Below, piece after piece: positions 32,401 through 40,242 of a stretch of DNA of 64,000 nt. The notes under the pieces are model-generated. The model made no database searches. It saw nothing but the letters and a program-made list of their open reading frames with translations, and was not told the DNA's origin. Both the position numbers and the translations under genes were made by a program. Positions within the stretch are counted from its first letter, which is position 1. The number at the start of each line of letters is the position of its first letter. The stretch is from Candidatus Zipacnadia bacterium (GTDB taxonomy: Bacteria; Armatimonadota; Zipacnadia; Zipacnadales; UBA5352): contig JALGUJ010000001.1 in NCBI GenBank assembly GCA_029820945.1, forward strand, positions 55,914 through 119,913, given 5' to 3'.

Positions 32401-33412
32401 GCCGTACCGACTCGGCGACCACCCAGCGGATGTGCTCCGAAGACAGGGAAGGGCCCGCGCGGTACAGATCGGCGATCCGGCGCGCCAGCGGCGCCTCGAT
32501 GCCCGGGATCTCCCTCAGCGGCACCTCCAGGCTCACGACCGCCCAGATAGGCGCGATCTTCCCGCGGTGTGCGAGGAACTCGAGGAAGACCAGGTCGCCC
32601 TGCATCGCCTTCTCATCGACACTGGTGAGGAACTGGCCGAGGTCATCGATCAGGTAAAGGACGCCGGAGATGCGCTCGCCGTCGGCCATCTCAAGGAGCC
32701 GCGCCATGCGCTCGACGCGCGACTGCCGGAAGTCGAGGGGATAGCTCATCGACTGGGCGAACTGGTGGCCGATGCGGACGGCGGCCTCCTCGCTGCGCTC
32801 GCGCAGCTCCTGCCAGCTCTCGCCGTCGGAGCGCTCGGCGGTGTAGCGGTCGAGCTCGTCCGCGAAGCGCGGGGCCACGTGCCGCTCGATCAGCTCGAGG
32901 GCGTAGGAATGCTGCGACAGGGGCACCACTATGTCGTGGGGGCTGCGGCGCAGCTCCCACTCGGTGCGCTCGAAGACGATGTCCTCGAGCAGCTCCTCGC
33001 GGCCGCTGTGCTCGTCGAGCGGCAGCGGCACCACCAGCAGAGGGGCGGCCTCGTGCAGCACCCTCAGCGGGTCGGCATGCCGCGGGTGGCTGCGGGCAAG
33101 GGGTTTGCGCGCCTCGTCGCATCCGGCGAGCAGCAGCAGCGTGCCGAGCAGGTGGGACTTGCCCGAGCCGGCCGGACCGGTGACGAGGAAGCCGTCGCCC
33201 TTGCCGTCGTCGCGGGCGAGGCTGCCCAGGATCGCGTCAAGGGCGGCGGTGACCTCCGGGTCGTCGCGCGTGTAGGCGGACAGCACCTCATCGAGGCGCC
33301 GGGAGGCCGCCTCGGAGACATCGCCCAGCAGCTCCCTGCGCAGCGCGGCCGCGTCGGTCAGCTCGAAGCTGTCCTGCAGCCCCTCAATTGTGATCAGTTC
33401 CGTGAGTGTCAT
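29429..33412 (-). CDS. Giant P-loop ATPase, BrxC/PglY/DUF6079-like
   Basis: 1327 residues, cytoplasmic. The N-terminal ATPase domain has Walker A GPAGSGKSHLLG (79-90) and a Walker B-like segment GVLYLIDDLGQFL (about 250-262). These are followed by LVFLEFLAHRG and IWAVVSLEVPLREIPG and the helical lid typical of the large AAA-like ATPases BrxC and PglY of BREX and of DUF6079/DUF499 proteins. The remaining 900 residues are helical with Glu/Arg-rich coiled segments and one CPACG knuckle near 1185. No methyltransferase, PglZ or Lon protease gene is nearby, so this is not a standard BREX locus. It is 50 bases downstream of the unknown gene ending at 33463, probably co-transcribed. Confidence 0.7.
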   Translation of the reverse strand: MTLTELITIEGLQDSFELTDAAALRRELLGDVSEAASRRLDEVLSAYTRDDPEVTAALDAILGSLARDDGKGDGFLVTGPAGSGKSHLLGTLLLLAGCDEARKPLARSHPRHADPLRVLHEAAPLLVVPLPLDEHSGREELLEDIVFERTEWELRRSPHDIVVPLSQHSYALELIERHVAPRFADELDRYTAERSDGESWQELRERSEEAAVRIGHQFAQSMSYPLDFRQSRVERMARLLEMADGERISGVLYLIDDLGQFLTSVDEKAMQGDLVFLEFLAHRGKIAPIWAVVSLEVPLREIPGIEAPLARRIADLYRAGPSLSSEHIRWVVAESVRLADEEGGAEALDEMVAAHRQAFGGDVDAEELVEDFPLSPSAAECAEELAGRVLGRADGRLMVLREALRSGVLQERTHLQPLTVADVFDLLVPQLRSDPDAAAYISQALEYYEAHAAEVDPAHPDLLRRTIRALIALRLANIWLGEQQLRTALGLDAAGQAVAEPDALHGVMEAARLRGRFVEVRRGREEAEDVYYVEVHTPLGDTLRERLSLARESIGRDDPRLMQVAVTHAGPAMPLGELAEGPILEVHWRNTARGVSASCGSVQRLDELDIDRRAQELADPANIASVHLHVASLLSPEAQRTRWREITEGTVAGRWSASLLCWIPRALHEREIDALRECAACRLLLQQRPSLEQERGLAQRLEEEQTRLGAHVREIVRAAYYEGEVWAPFGRAVSGDELASMSGDWSTALNAIAGWALDRAFPRFQQVAPGQFLAEREQIDLLVDEFIRPAEAAAEPDARLANLIEAFMVPLGVARRERDRYVLDIARSAAADEVMQRIRARDQTPETERGRPLACADLAEHLVKSEMGLPPELFELLIASLVRRGFLMALDREARPLQLADIPTPISRHLHMVARPALLSYEQWQALSRVCRIVFDQAVANPDHASQAMVWEALVESRAEWLGRVDDLRERIDHLRERLGQPRAAWRESEAALGHVERFFGLIEPRAYPAEGLSAMLGGAAPFLDTSNGVSKLRELLRVVEVLEHFVAEVGPQLIGLLHYLTNEDLWLPEDSDLAELRGRLLGMVRSGEEAVGEEQSLMRLAQVFFTRYKRRYGAWHNSVYRASEFEPYNTLRASPEMRVLAALDRLDLRVEHDLGYVNEQIEREVGKRCRELNLSQELERQPVCPACGLRLGEEVNLRPPEEIEEMARQGVAEYVRALRSPSNQRALAEYIRTLPHRGETVRKLAQLVRLEGDVGARTLMPLLGDDVLTHLQRALSGQQIKTRSLRELRRELGGRTLSREELMEVLGEWVEGAHDAGDDDLLHIEP

Positions 33413-33462
33413 CAGTCTCAGTTGCTGCCGGGACTATTGGACACGGTGCGCGTGGTTGCGGC

Positions 33463-34350
33463 TCACTCGGCCCGACGGCACGTCGCCGCGAGCGCCCGGG
33501 CGGCATCCTCGAAGGTCTCGTGCGCCGCCGACACCGGCCCGCCCGAGCGCTCGCCGTCGATAGCGCAGAACCCGGCCTCCGCCGCGCGTTGGGCCAGCAC
33601 GTCAACGGACGGACCGTGCAGGCAGAAGAGCCGTGCGAGGGCCATCGAGCGCAGGTGGGCGCGAGGGACCGTCCTTCGGCCCCGGGACGCGAACTCCTCC
33701 CACAGGGCGTAGGTGAATACTCGCCAGCTCGGGCCCCGGTGGGTGGGGAAGTAGCCCAGACAGCGGGTCTCGCCACGGCTGATCCAGGTCGCGCCCAGCG
33801 CCCCGCCCTCGCGGAGGATGCGCAGGGCGCATTGCGTGCTGCTGGGATCGTCCAGCCCCCATCGCCGCCGCGCGTACTCGTCCACCAGGCGATGGGTGAT
33901 GACGTCATCGGTCTCCAGCAGCTTGCCCGTGTTGACGGCCGCGAAATCGAGTTCGTGCATTCCCTCAGGCAGCCGACCGAGGACGAAGCGCGGGTAGAAG
34001 AGCTCAGAGGCGGCGGCCATCACCAGCCGCTCCAGCCGTGCGGCGGCATAGAGCAGCAGGTGCCGCGAGTCGATCGTGTGCCCCGCCGCGGCCGTGACCC
34101 ATGCCAGGGGCGAGGGACGCTCCGCGGCGTCCTCCGCACCCAGCCCCGACGATGGGCCCATCAGCCGCCGCAAGATGGTGCCGGCAATGCGGCGGCTCTC
34201 CTCCTCCGAGCCGCCGAGGCAGGGCGCGAGCGTCTCCAGCATCTCGTCGCGCGAACAGCCCTCGACCGCGAACCGCGCGGCCGACACCGACTCGGCGAAG
34301 TGCAAGCCCACCCGGACGCTTCTCACCGCGGGCCGGGCTGCGTCGGACAC
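33463..34350 (-). CDS. Unknown protein encoded upstream of the giant ATPase
   Basis: 295 residues from GTG 34350 (AAGGTGG eight bases upstream). There is no signal peptide or membrane helix. The sequence is mixed alpha/beta with many Arg, Ala and His residues. Noticeable segments are ATWISRGETRCLGYFPTHRG, SWRVFTYALWEEFASRGRR and MALARLFCLHGPSVDVLAQR. I do not recognise the family and it does not resemble BrxA or BrxB by eye. Its position suggests it supplies the substrate-recognition or effector partner of the ATPase (inference). The gene is divergent from the sugar dehydrogenase at 34528. Confidence 0.6.
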   Translation of the reverse strand: MSDAARPAVRSVRVGLHFAESVSAARFAVEGCSRDEMLETLAPCLGGSEEESRRIAGTILRRLMGPSSGLGAEDAAERPSPLAWVTAAAGHTIDSRHLLLYAAARLERLVMAAASELFYPRFVLGRLPEGMHELDFAAVNTGKLLETDDVITHRLVDEYARRRWGLDDPSSTQCALRILREGGALGATWISRGETRCLGYFPTHRGPSWRVFTYALWEEFASRGRRTVPRAHLRSMALARLFCLHGPSVDVLAQRAAEAGFCAIDGERSGGPVSAAHETFEDAARALAATCRRAE

Positions 34351-34527
34351 CTCTCAGACCACCTTCCTCATGCCCTTGGGCTATTCGCGCCGTGTCCGCG
34401 GATGTCCTCTGCACAGGGAGGATAATCGCCGGTCACCGGGAATTAGGTGTACCGCACGCCTCCACGGAGGCGGCGCGTCTTGCGTCCATACCCGACGAGG
34501 GACGACACCCGGGGAGGGTGCGCGCCC

Positions 34528-35511
34528 ATGCTCAATGTCGCCATCTGCGGCGCCGGTTCGCTTGGTACCAGGCACGCACAGAACTTCAGCCAGATCGCCG
34601 ACTGCGAGGTCACGCTGGTCTACGACGTGGACGACCGCGCCGCACGCACGCTTGCGGAGGCCGTCGGCGCTCGGCCGGCCGAGGAAGAGTCCGAGCTGTG
34701 GGGCGATGAGGTCGATATCGTCGCCGTCACCACGCCCACGCCCTTCCACCACCAATACACGGTGAAGGCCGCCGAGGCGGGCAAGCACGTCTTCTGCGAG
34801 AAGCCGATGTGCCGCGAACTCGACCAGGGCGAGGAGATGCTGGAGGCGGTCGAGAACGCCGGCATCACCTTCATGGTCGGCCACGTGCTGCGCTACTTCC
34901 CGCAGTACGCCCTGACGCGAGACCTGATTCTCGACGGCGCCATCGGCGAGGTCGGCATCGCTCGCACCAGCCGCATCAACACCATGCCGCGCGGCAGTAA
35001 CGACTGGTTCGCCGACTACGAGATGAGCGGCGGCGTCACGCTCGACATGACGATCCACGACTTCGACTGGCTACTGTGGACCTTCGGGCCCGCCGAGCGC
35101 GTCTACTCGGTGGGCCGGCAGGACATGCTGCCCACGCTGGACTACGCCCTGACGACGATCCGGTTCGAGAGCGGGGCCATCGCCCACTGCGAGGGGAGCT
35201 GGGCGGACCTGGGCAGCTTCCGGACCAGCTTCGACATCGCCGGCCGTGGCGGGCTGCTGCGACACGACAGCACGCAGATGCCGACGCTGACGGTCCAGCA
35301 GCGCGCCGCCGAGGGCGAGACCGCGGCGGTCCAGGTGCCGGAGAGCCCGGCCACGAAGTCACCGTACCTGCTCGAGGACGAGCACTTCGTGCAGTGCGTG
35401 CTCAGCGGCGAGGCGCCGTCGATCTCGGGCGAGGAGGCGCTGGCGGCCGTGGAAGTCGCGCTGGCCGCGCTGCAGTCGAATGAGTGGGGCGGCGAGGTCG
35501 TCGAGCTCTGA
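34528..35511 (+). CDS. Gfo/Idh/MocA-family oxidoreductase
   Basis: 327 residues from ATG 34528 with GGGGAGGG about nine bases before it. The N-terminal Rossmann fold begins NVAICGAGSLGTRHAQNF, and the family signature EKPMCRELDQGEEM (catalytic-type Lys of EKP) is present. The C-terminal alpha/beta domain has GGVTLDMTIHDFDWLLWTFG with the conserved Asp and His. Members oxidise or reduce sugars, inositols or sugar-like substrates with NAD(P). A second member follows 69 bases later, so both probably act on related substrates. Confidence 0.88.
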   Translation: MLNVAICGAGSLGTRHAQNFSQIADCEVTLVYDVDDRAARTLAEAVGARPAEEESELWGDEVDIVAVTTPTPFHHQYTVKAAEAGKHVFCEKPMCRELDQGEEMLEAVENAGITFMVGHVLRYFPQYALTRDLILDGAIGEVGIARTSRINTMPRGSNDWFADYEMSGGVTLDMTIHDFDWLLWTFGPAERVYSVGRQDMLPTLDYALTTIRFESGAIAHCEGSWADLGSFRTSFDIAGRGGLLRHDSTQMPTLTVQQRAAEGETAAVQVPESPATKSPYLLEDEHFVQCVLSGEAPSISGEEALAAVEVALAALQSNEWGGEVVEL

Positions 35512-35580
35512 GCGCCATCGGCGGCCGGCGCCATTGCCAGCCAACCGGGTGGTCTGTCGCGAAACAGGAGGCATACAGCC

Positions 35581-36576
35581 ATGACTCGCCTGGCCATCAT
35601 GAGCTTCGCACACCTGCACGCGGACTTCTACGCCACCGCCATCGGCCAGTTGGGCGATGTGGAGCTGGCCGGGGTGTGGGACGACGACCCAGAGCGGGGC
35701 GAGGACGCGGCCGCCCGCTACAGCACGGGGTTCTTCAGCACGCCCGAGGAGCTGCTCGCGCCCGAGAATGGGATCGACGGCGTGATCGTCACCAGCGAGA
35801 ACATCAATCACAAGCGCGACGTGCTCGCCGCGGCTGAGGCCGGCGTGGACGTCATGTGCGAGAAGCCGATCTCGGTCTCCGTGGCGGACGCGCAGGCGAT
35901 GATCGACGCCTGCGAGCAGGCGGGCGTGCAGCTCATGATCTCCTTCCCGTGCCGCTACTCGCCGGCCTTCGCGCGACTGCTCGAGCGGGTACGCGGCGGC
36001 GACCTGGGCGAGATTCTGGCGATCAAGGGCACGAACCGGGGGCGGAACCCAGGCGGGTGGTTCAACGACCCGGAGCTGGCGGGCGGCGGCGCGGTGATCG
36101 ACCATACCGTCCACGTCGTTGACGTGATGCGGACGATGCTCGGGGAGGAGGTCGTGCAGGTCTACGCCGAGATCGACACGGTCTTCGACCCCAGCCTGCC
36201 CTGCGACGACGCCGGGATCCTGACCATGAGCTTCGAGGGGGGCTGCGTTGCGACGCTCGACGCCTCCTGGTCGCGGCCGGCCAACTACCCCATCTGGGGT
36301 GACGTGACCATGACGATCATCGGGAGCGGCGGCAATGCGTGGGCGGACCTGTTCGTCGAGCACGTGGACGCGTGGCTGTCCGGAGAGGGCAGCTATCTGT
36401 GGGAGCCCTACGGGGAGGACGCGAACGTGAGCCTGATCGCCGACTTCGCCCGCTGCGTGGAGACGGGCGAGCCCGTGCCCATCACGGGCTTCGACGGCCT
36501 GAAGGCCATGGAGGTGGCGCTGGGCGCCTATCGCTCCAGCGAGACAGGCGAGTCGGTCGGGCTGCCGCTGGCGTGA
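35581..36576 (+). CDS. Gfo/Idh/MocA-family oxidoreductase
   Basis: 331 residues, preceded by a strong AGGAGG nine bases before ATG 35581. The Rossmann part has a less typical nucleotide loop (LAIMSFAHLHADFYATAI in place of GxGxxG). The EKPISVSVADAQAMI signature, RYSPAFARLLERV and GGAVIDHTVHVVDVMRTMLG are canonical. NAD(P)-dependent sugar or cyclitol dehydrogenase activity is expected. The loss of the glycine motif suggests altered cofactor binding. It is arranged in tandem with the preceding gene. Confidence 0.86.
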   Translation: MTRLAIMSFAHLHADFYATAIGQLGDVELAGVWDDDPERGEDAAARYSTGFFSTPEELLAPENGIDGVIVTSENINHKRDVLAAAEAGVDVMCEKPISVSVADAQAMIDACEQAGVQLMISFPCRYSPAFARLLERVRGGDLGEILAIKGTNRGRNPGGWFNDPELAGGGAVIDHTVHVVDVMRTMLGEEVVQVYAEIDTVFDPSLPCDDAGILTMSFEGGCVATLDASWSRPANYPIWGDVTMTIIGSGGNAWADLFVEHVDAWLSGEGSYLWEPYGEDANVSLIADFARCVETGEPVPITGFDGLKAMEVALGAYRSSETGESVGLPLA

Positions 36577-36640
36577 CCGGCCTCGCCCGGCGAGGCGTCG
36601 CCAGCGGCTCGTGCCATTTCCCAGGAATCGGGGATGCCCG

Positions 36641-37327
36641 GTGTATTTCCTCACGAGGTTCTGTGGAGTCCTGTTCCTCACGGTCGCCCTCATCACAGTT
36701 ATACTGAGCATTGTGGACACCGCGCCGGAGATTGCGGCCGCCAATGCGCAGCTTGGCGAAGAGCCGATCAACAGCAGCGTGAAGTTCAGTATCGGCAGCG
36801 AGGTGGTCGTGGACGTGGTCGCCGTGGCCGTGTTCGTGCTCTTCGGCTGGTTTCTGTGGAGCTCAGAGATCCAGCAGTCCTGGGCCGTGGCGATCACCTT
36901 CGTGCTTCTGGTGGGCTCCATCGTGATCAGGGCGCAGCCGCTGCTGCCGATGGACGTCGCCAAGCACTCGCCCGGCCTCATCTTCTGGGGGGCAAAGGTC
37001 GTCGATGACTACTACCCCTCCCCTCTCAAGCCCGGGAAGCAGCGGCGCTCGGTGACGACCTTCCCGGTGACCTCGTACGTGAGACTGGCCGTGACCAGTC
37101 GCGACCTGTCCGGCTCCGAGCAGCATCCGGGGCAGAGCGTCCTGCTCGACTTCGCTGATAGCCCGTCGGCGATGTCCGTGTTCTACGGTCAGGGCGGGGC
37201 CCAGATCACGGGCACTCTCGCCGGGACCAGGAGCGTGCTCGACTACGACCACGACAGGGACGTCTACAGCATCCCGCACCTGATGGTCAAGAAGATCGCG
37301 CCCGTTGGGGCGCGCAGCAGCCGGTAA
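36641..37327 (+). CDS. Unrecognised membrane protein
   Basis: 228 residues if started at GTG 36641. Hydrophobic segments lie at about 7-27, 50-73 and 79-97, followed by a soluble beta-rich tail (SVTTFPVTSYVRLAVTS, SVLLDFADSPSAMSVFYGQGG, YSIPHLMVKKIAPVG). No family is recognised. GGGGAT precedes the GTG, and GTG 36611 would add ten residues. The following small membrane-protein gene is 31 bases downstream, so the two may form a complex. Confidence 0.6.
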   Translation: MYFLTRFCGVLFLTVALITVILSIVDTAPEIAAANAQLGEEPINSSVKFSIGSEVVVDVVAVAVFVLFGWFLWSSEIQQSWAVAITFVLLVGSIVIRAQPLLPMDVAKHSPGLIFWGAKVVDDYYPSPLKPGKQRRSVTTFPVTSYVRLAVTSRDLSGSEQHPGQSVLLDFADSPSAMSVFYGQGGAQITGTLAGTRSVLDYDHDRDVYSIPHLMVKKIAPVGARSSR

Positions 37328-37358
37328 GGGAACGCCGCTGGAGGCCCAGGCTGGGGCC

Positions 37359-37775
37359 ATGATGGCTGTGGATGAGGCCCGCGACGAGCAGCTCGCCATC
37401 GCCGGGACGATACTGGTCGTCATGCTGCTGTTCGGCCAGATCGTGCTCCTGGCGGTGCACATCTGGCTGCCGATGACGCGCGCCGCGGACCGCCTCACCC
37501 GCGAGGAGGACGAGGTGATGGTCGGGGAGCCGGGCGGGGACGTCGGTCCCCCTGCTGCGGCGCAGCCGGGGCCCAATCCCTGGCGCTGGGCGGCCATCGG
37601 CCTATCGGTGCTGGGGGCGGCCCTGGGGCTTCTTGCGGCTCAGCAGCTCTACAGCGGCACAGCGGAGCGGATCCGCTGGGGCTGGGTGCTGGCGCTCTCC
37701 GCGCTCGTGATCGCCTGGGGCATATTCACGGCCAGGCTGATCTCCAGGTCGGCGGAGATGTTCGAGGGGCTGTAG
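37359..37775 (+). CDS. Unrecognised small membrane protein
   Basis: 138 residues with three hydrophobic segments (about 13-36, 71-90 and 103-122 from ATG 37359) and a charged loop TREEDEVMVGEPGGDVG between the first two. There is no family assignment. ATG 37362 is an alternative start and the ribosome binding site is weak. It sits between another orphan membrane protein and the TrpC-like gene, 36 bases before the latter. Confidence 0.58.
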   Translation: MMAVDEARDEQLAIAGTILVVMLLFGQIVLLAVHIWLPMTRAADRLTREEDEVMVGEPGGDVGPPAAAQPGPNPWRWAAIGLSVLGAALGLLAAQQLYSGTAERIRWGWVLALSALVIAWGIFTARLISRSAEMFEGL

Positions 37776-37811
37776 CGTCCGCACCATGGCCACGAGGTAC
37801 AGGCCACCACG

Positions 37812-38651
37812 ATGATGGACGTGCTCCGCGAGATCGCCGAGCGTAAGCGCCGGGAGGTCCGGGAGGCCCGGGAGCAGGTGCCGCAGCACGAGCTGGTGGA
37901 GCGCACGCTCGGCGGCGTGCAGCCGCGGCGGAATCTGCTCGACGCCCTGAGCGGGCGGGAGCTGCGCCTGATCGCTGAGGTGCGCCGGCCGCCTGCCGGG
38001 GCGATAGAAGCGCGGCTGATCTTCGACCCTCGCTACGTCTCCCAGGAGTTCGCCGGAGCGGGCGCCGCGGCCCTGAGCGTCGTCACCGACGATCCGGAGG
38101 TGGGCAGCGAGCCGCACCTGCTTTCTCGCGCCCGGCGCTACATGGCACTGCCGGTCATCGCCTGGGACTTCTTCGTGGACGAGTACCAGGTCTATCAGGC
38201 GTGGACCTGGCAGGCCGATGCGGTGGCGCTGGTCGTCGGGCTGGTGGACGACGACGCGCTGGTGCAGATGGTGCGGGCGGCGTCGAAGCTGCGCATGGCG
38301 CCCATAGCGGTGGTTCGCGACAACTTCGAGCTCGACAGCGCCCTGGCCGCCGGGGTCCAGGCGGTCTGCGTCGAGAATCGGGACTTCGACACCGGGGAGG
38401 CCAATCTGTCGGTCACCGAGCGCCTTGCACAGCACGTGCCAGGCCGGGTGCGGCTGATCGCTGCACATGGCGTGGCCAACCGCGAGGACGCCGAGCGAAT
38501 GGCGGCCGCCGGGGCGGATGCGCTGATATTCGAACCGCCGAGCGACTATGAGCTGGCCCGAGACTCCATCCGTGACCTGCGCGGAGTCATGGCGCCGGGA
38601 CGCGACGAGAGCGGTCGGCCCCGGGCGCCGGAGGAACTGGAGGAGGACTGA
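37812..38651 (+). CDS. TrpC-fold protein lacking indole-glycerol-phosphate synthase catalytic residues
   Basis: 279 residues, an (alpha/beta)8 barrel plainly related to TrpC: LIAEVRRPPAG, GAAALSVVTDD, PVIAWDFFVDEYQVYQA, CVENRDFDTGEANLSVTERLA. Compared with Sulfolobus IGPS, Glu51 is kept. Lys53 is Arg, catalytic Lys110 (KDF) is Trp (WDF), Glu159 is Val, Asn180 is Glu, and Glu210/Ser211 (AESG) are Ala/His (AAHG). The phosphate-binding Gly-Ser (LIGSSL) is replaced by IFEPPS. Indole-glycerol-phosphate synthase activity is therefore unlikely, and no other trp gene is present. It is followed six bases later by deoC, which suggests coupling. Confidence 0.85.
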   Translation: MMDVLREIAERKRREVREAREQVPQHELVERTLGGVQPRRNLLDALSGRELRLIAEVRRPPAGAIEARLIFDPRYVSQEFAGAGAAALSVVTDDPEVGSEPHLLSRARRYMALPVIAWDFFVDEYQVYQAWTWQADAVALVVGLVDDDALVQMVRAASKLRMAPIAVVRDNFELDSALAAGVQAVCVENRDFDTGEANLSVTERLAQHVPGRVRLIAAHGVANREDAERMAAAGADALIFEPPSDYELARDSIRDLRGVMAPGRDESGRPRAPEELEED

Positions 38652-38657
38652 CCGGAG

Positions 38658-39338
38658 ATGGCACCCGGGCACGAGATCATCAGGATCATAGACCACGCAG
38701 TGCTGGCGGCCGACGCCACGCGCGAGGACGTGCTGGCCGCGTGCAGGCTGGCGGCGGAGGTGCGGGTCGCCGGCGTCTGCGTGCAGCCGCTCTGGGTGCC
38801 GCTCGCGGTCGAGGCGCTTCGGGACAGTCCGGTGGTGGTCGGCACGGTCGCCGGCTTCCCGCTGGGCGCGACGACCAGCGAGGCGAAGGCCTTCGAGGCG
38901 CGCCAGGCGGTGTCCCGAGGCGCGGATGAGATCGACATGGTCATGGCGGTCGCCGCGCTCAAGTCCGGCGACTACGCGACCGTGCGCGAGGAGATCGCCG
39001 CGGTGGTGGGCGCGGCCTATGCCTCGGACGCAGAGCGCCCCATCGTCAAGGTCATCCTGGAGATGGGCTATCTCACCGATGAAGAGAAGGGGACCGCAGC
39101 GAAGCTGGCGGTGGAGGCCGGCGCGGACTTCCTGAAGACCTCGACCGGAATGGGGCCCACGGGGGCAACGGTGGAGGACGTGCGACTGCTGCGCGAGATC
39201 GCCCCCGAGGAGGTGGGGGTCAAGGCCGCGGGCGGCATCCGCACGGTGGCCGAGGCCCGCGCCATGATGGATGCGGGCGCGACGCGCATCGGCACCAGCT
39301 CGACACGGGCAATGGCTCAAGAGCTCGGCCTGCTGTAG
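38658..39338 (+). CDS. deoC: Deoxyribose-phosphate aldolase
   Basis: 226 residues, a class I aldolase TIM barrel. The Schiff-base lysine is in DFLKTSTGMGPTGAT. The proton-relay lysine is in GVKAAGGIRT, and the acid pair is represented by EIDMVM and KVILEMGYL. It cleaves 2-deoxyribose 5-phosphate to glyceraldehyde 3-phosphate and acetaldehyde in nucleoside salvage. The family length is about 220, so it is complete. It begins six bases after the TrpC-like gene. Confidence 0.94.
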   Translation: MAPGHEIIRIIDHAVLAADATREDVLAACRLAAEVRVAGVCVQPLWVPLAVEALRDSPVVVGTVAGFPLGATTSEAKAFEARQAVSRGADEIDMVMAVAALKSGDYATVREEIAAVVGAAYASDAERPIVKVILEMGYLTDEEKGTAAKLAVEAGADFLKTSTGMGPTGATVEDVRLLREIAPEEVGVKAAGGIRTVAEARAMMDAGATRIGTSSTRAMAQELGLL

Positions 39339-39447
39339 CCCGCGGCAGCGCGGATCGGCGGCGCCGGGCGTGATGACCCGCGATTGCCGCCGCGCGTTGT
39401 GCACCGCCGGCCGCCGATTGGCATCATTGGCGTTGAGGAGGAGAACC

Positions 39448-40242
39448 ACGCCCACCTATTCGGCCACCGGCATCACGCTGGTTGCGCGGGAGTTCCAGGG
39501 GACCGGGCGGATGGTGAACTTCTACACGCGTGAGCGCGGGCTGGTCGTGGCCGCCGCTCGAGGTGTGGGCAAGCCGGGCAGCTCCCTCGCGCCCGCCGTC
39601 GAGCTGTTCACGCTCTCCACGCTCTTCTTCGCGGAGGGCAGAGGTGCGGACAGGCTGACCCAGGCCCGCGTCATCGAGCCGTTCTACGCCCTGCGGCGGG
39701 ACATGACGCGCTACGGATACGCCGCCTGCGCCTGCGAGCTGATCCTGCGCACGACCGAGCAGGACCAGGTCGTTCCGGGGCTCTTCCAGATGCTCGTGCG
39801 GTACCTGCATGCGATGGAAGAGAGCGGGGAGCCACGGCTGTTGAGCTGGGCCTTCGAGCTGGCCTACCTGGAGATGAGCGGCCTGGCGCCGGTGCTCGAC
39901 CGGTGCGTCGCCTGCGACCGGCCGGTGACGGGCGGCGTCTACCTGGCGGCGCAGGGCGGGGTGCTATGTCCCGACTGTGTGCCGGGCCAGGGCCAGGGCC
40001 CGCACATCTCGCCGGGCACGGCTCGCACGCTGGCCACCATGCGCGAGTTCGATCTCGACCGACTCGACCGCCTGCGCGTCGGCGAGAGGACGCGCGGCGA
40101 GATCGCGCGCCTGGTGCGCGAGCACATCCGCTACCACCTGGACCTGACCCTCAAGAGCGAGAAGTTCGTCGAGAGCCTGGAGAGCTGGCGGCGCCCCGCG
40201 GCGCCCGAGGACGGTCCTGGAGGTGGCCCCGATGACCAATGA
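39448..40242 (+). CDS. recO: DNA repair protein RecO, possible ACG start
   Basis: About 264 residues. The N-terminal OB fold begins PTYSATGITLVAREFQGTGRMVNFYTRERGLV, where RecO proteins normally begin, and the C-terminal zinc site is CVACDRPVTGGVYLAAQGGVLCPDC (four Cys; shown here in two parts: CVACD and LCPDC). RecO loads RecA with RecR and anneals SSB-coated strands. The strong GAGGAGGAG (39435-39443) is correctly placed only for ACG 39448. In-frame TTG codons (39418, 39427, 39433) lie before or inside that site, and ATG 39373 would add a non-conserved leader. The stop overlaps the polX start. Confidence 0.88.
   Translation, partial: TPTYSATGITLVAREFQGTGRMVNFYTRERGLVVAAARGVGKPGSSLAPAVELFTLSTLFFAEGRGADRLTQARVIEPFYALRRDMTRYGYAACACELILRTTEQDQVVPGLFQMLVRYLHAMEESGEPRLLSWAFELAYLEMSGLAPVLDRCVACDRPVTGGVYLAAQGGVLCPDCVPGQGQGPHISPGTARTLATMREFDLDRLDRLRVGERTRGEIARLVREHIRYHLDLTLKSEKFVESLESWRRPAAPEDGPGGGPDDQ

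Noticed and set aside
29429..34350. Complete BREX defence system
   Set aside because: Only an ATPase resembling BrxC/PglY is present; methyltransferase, PglZ phosphatase and Lon-like genes are absent.
37812..39338. Tryptophan biosynthesis operon
   Set aside because: The TrpC-like protein lacks catalytic residues and no other trp gene is nearby; deoC belongs to nucleoside metabolism.
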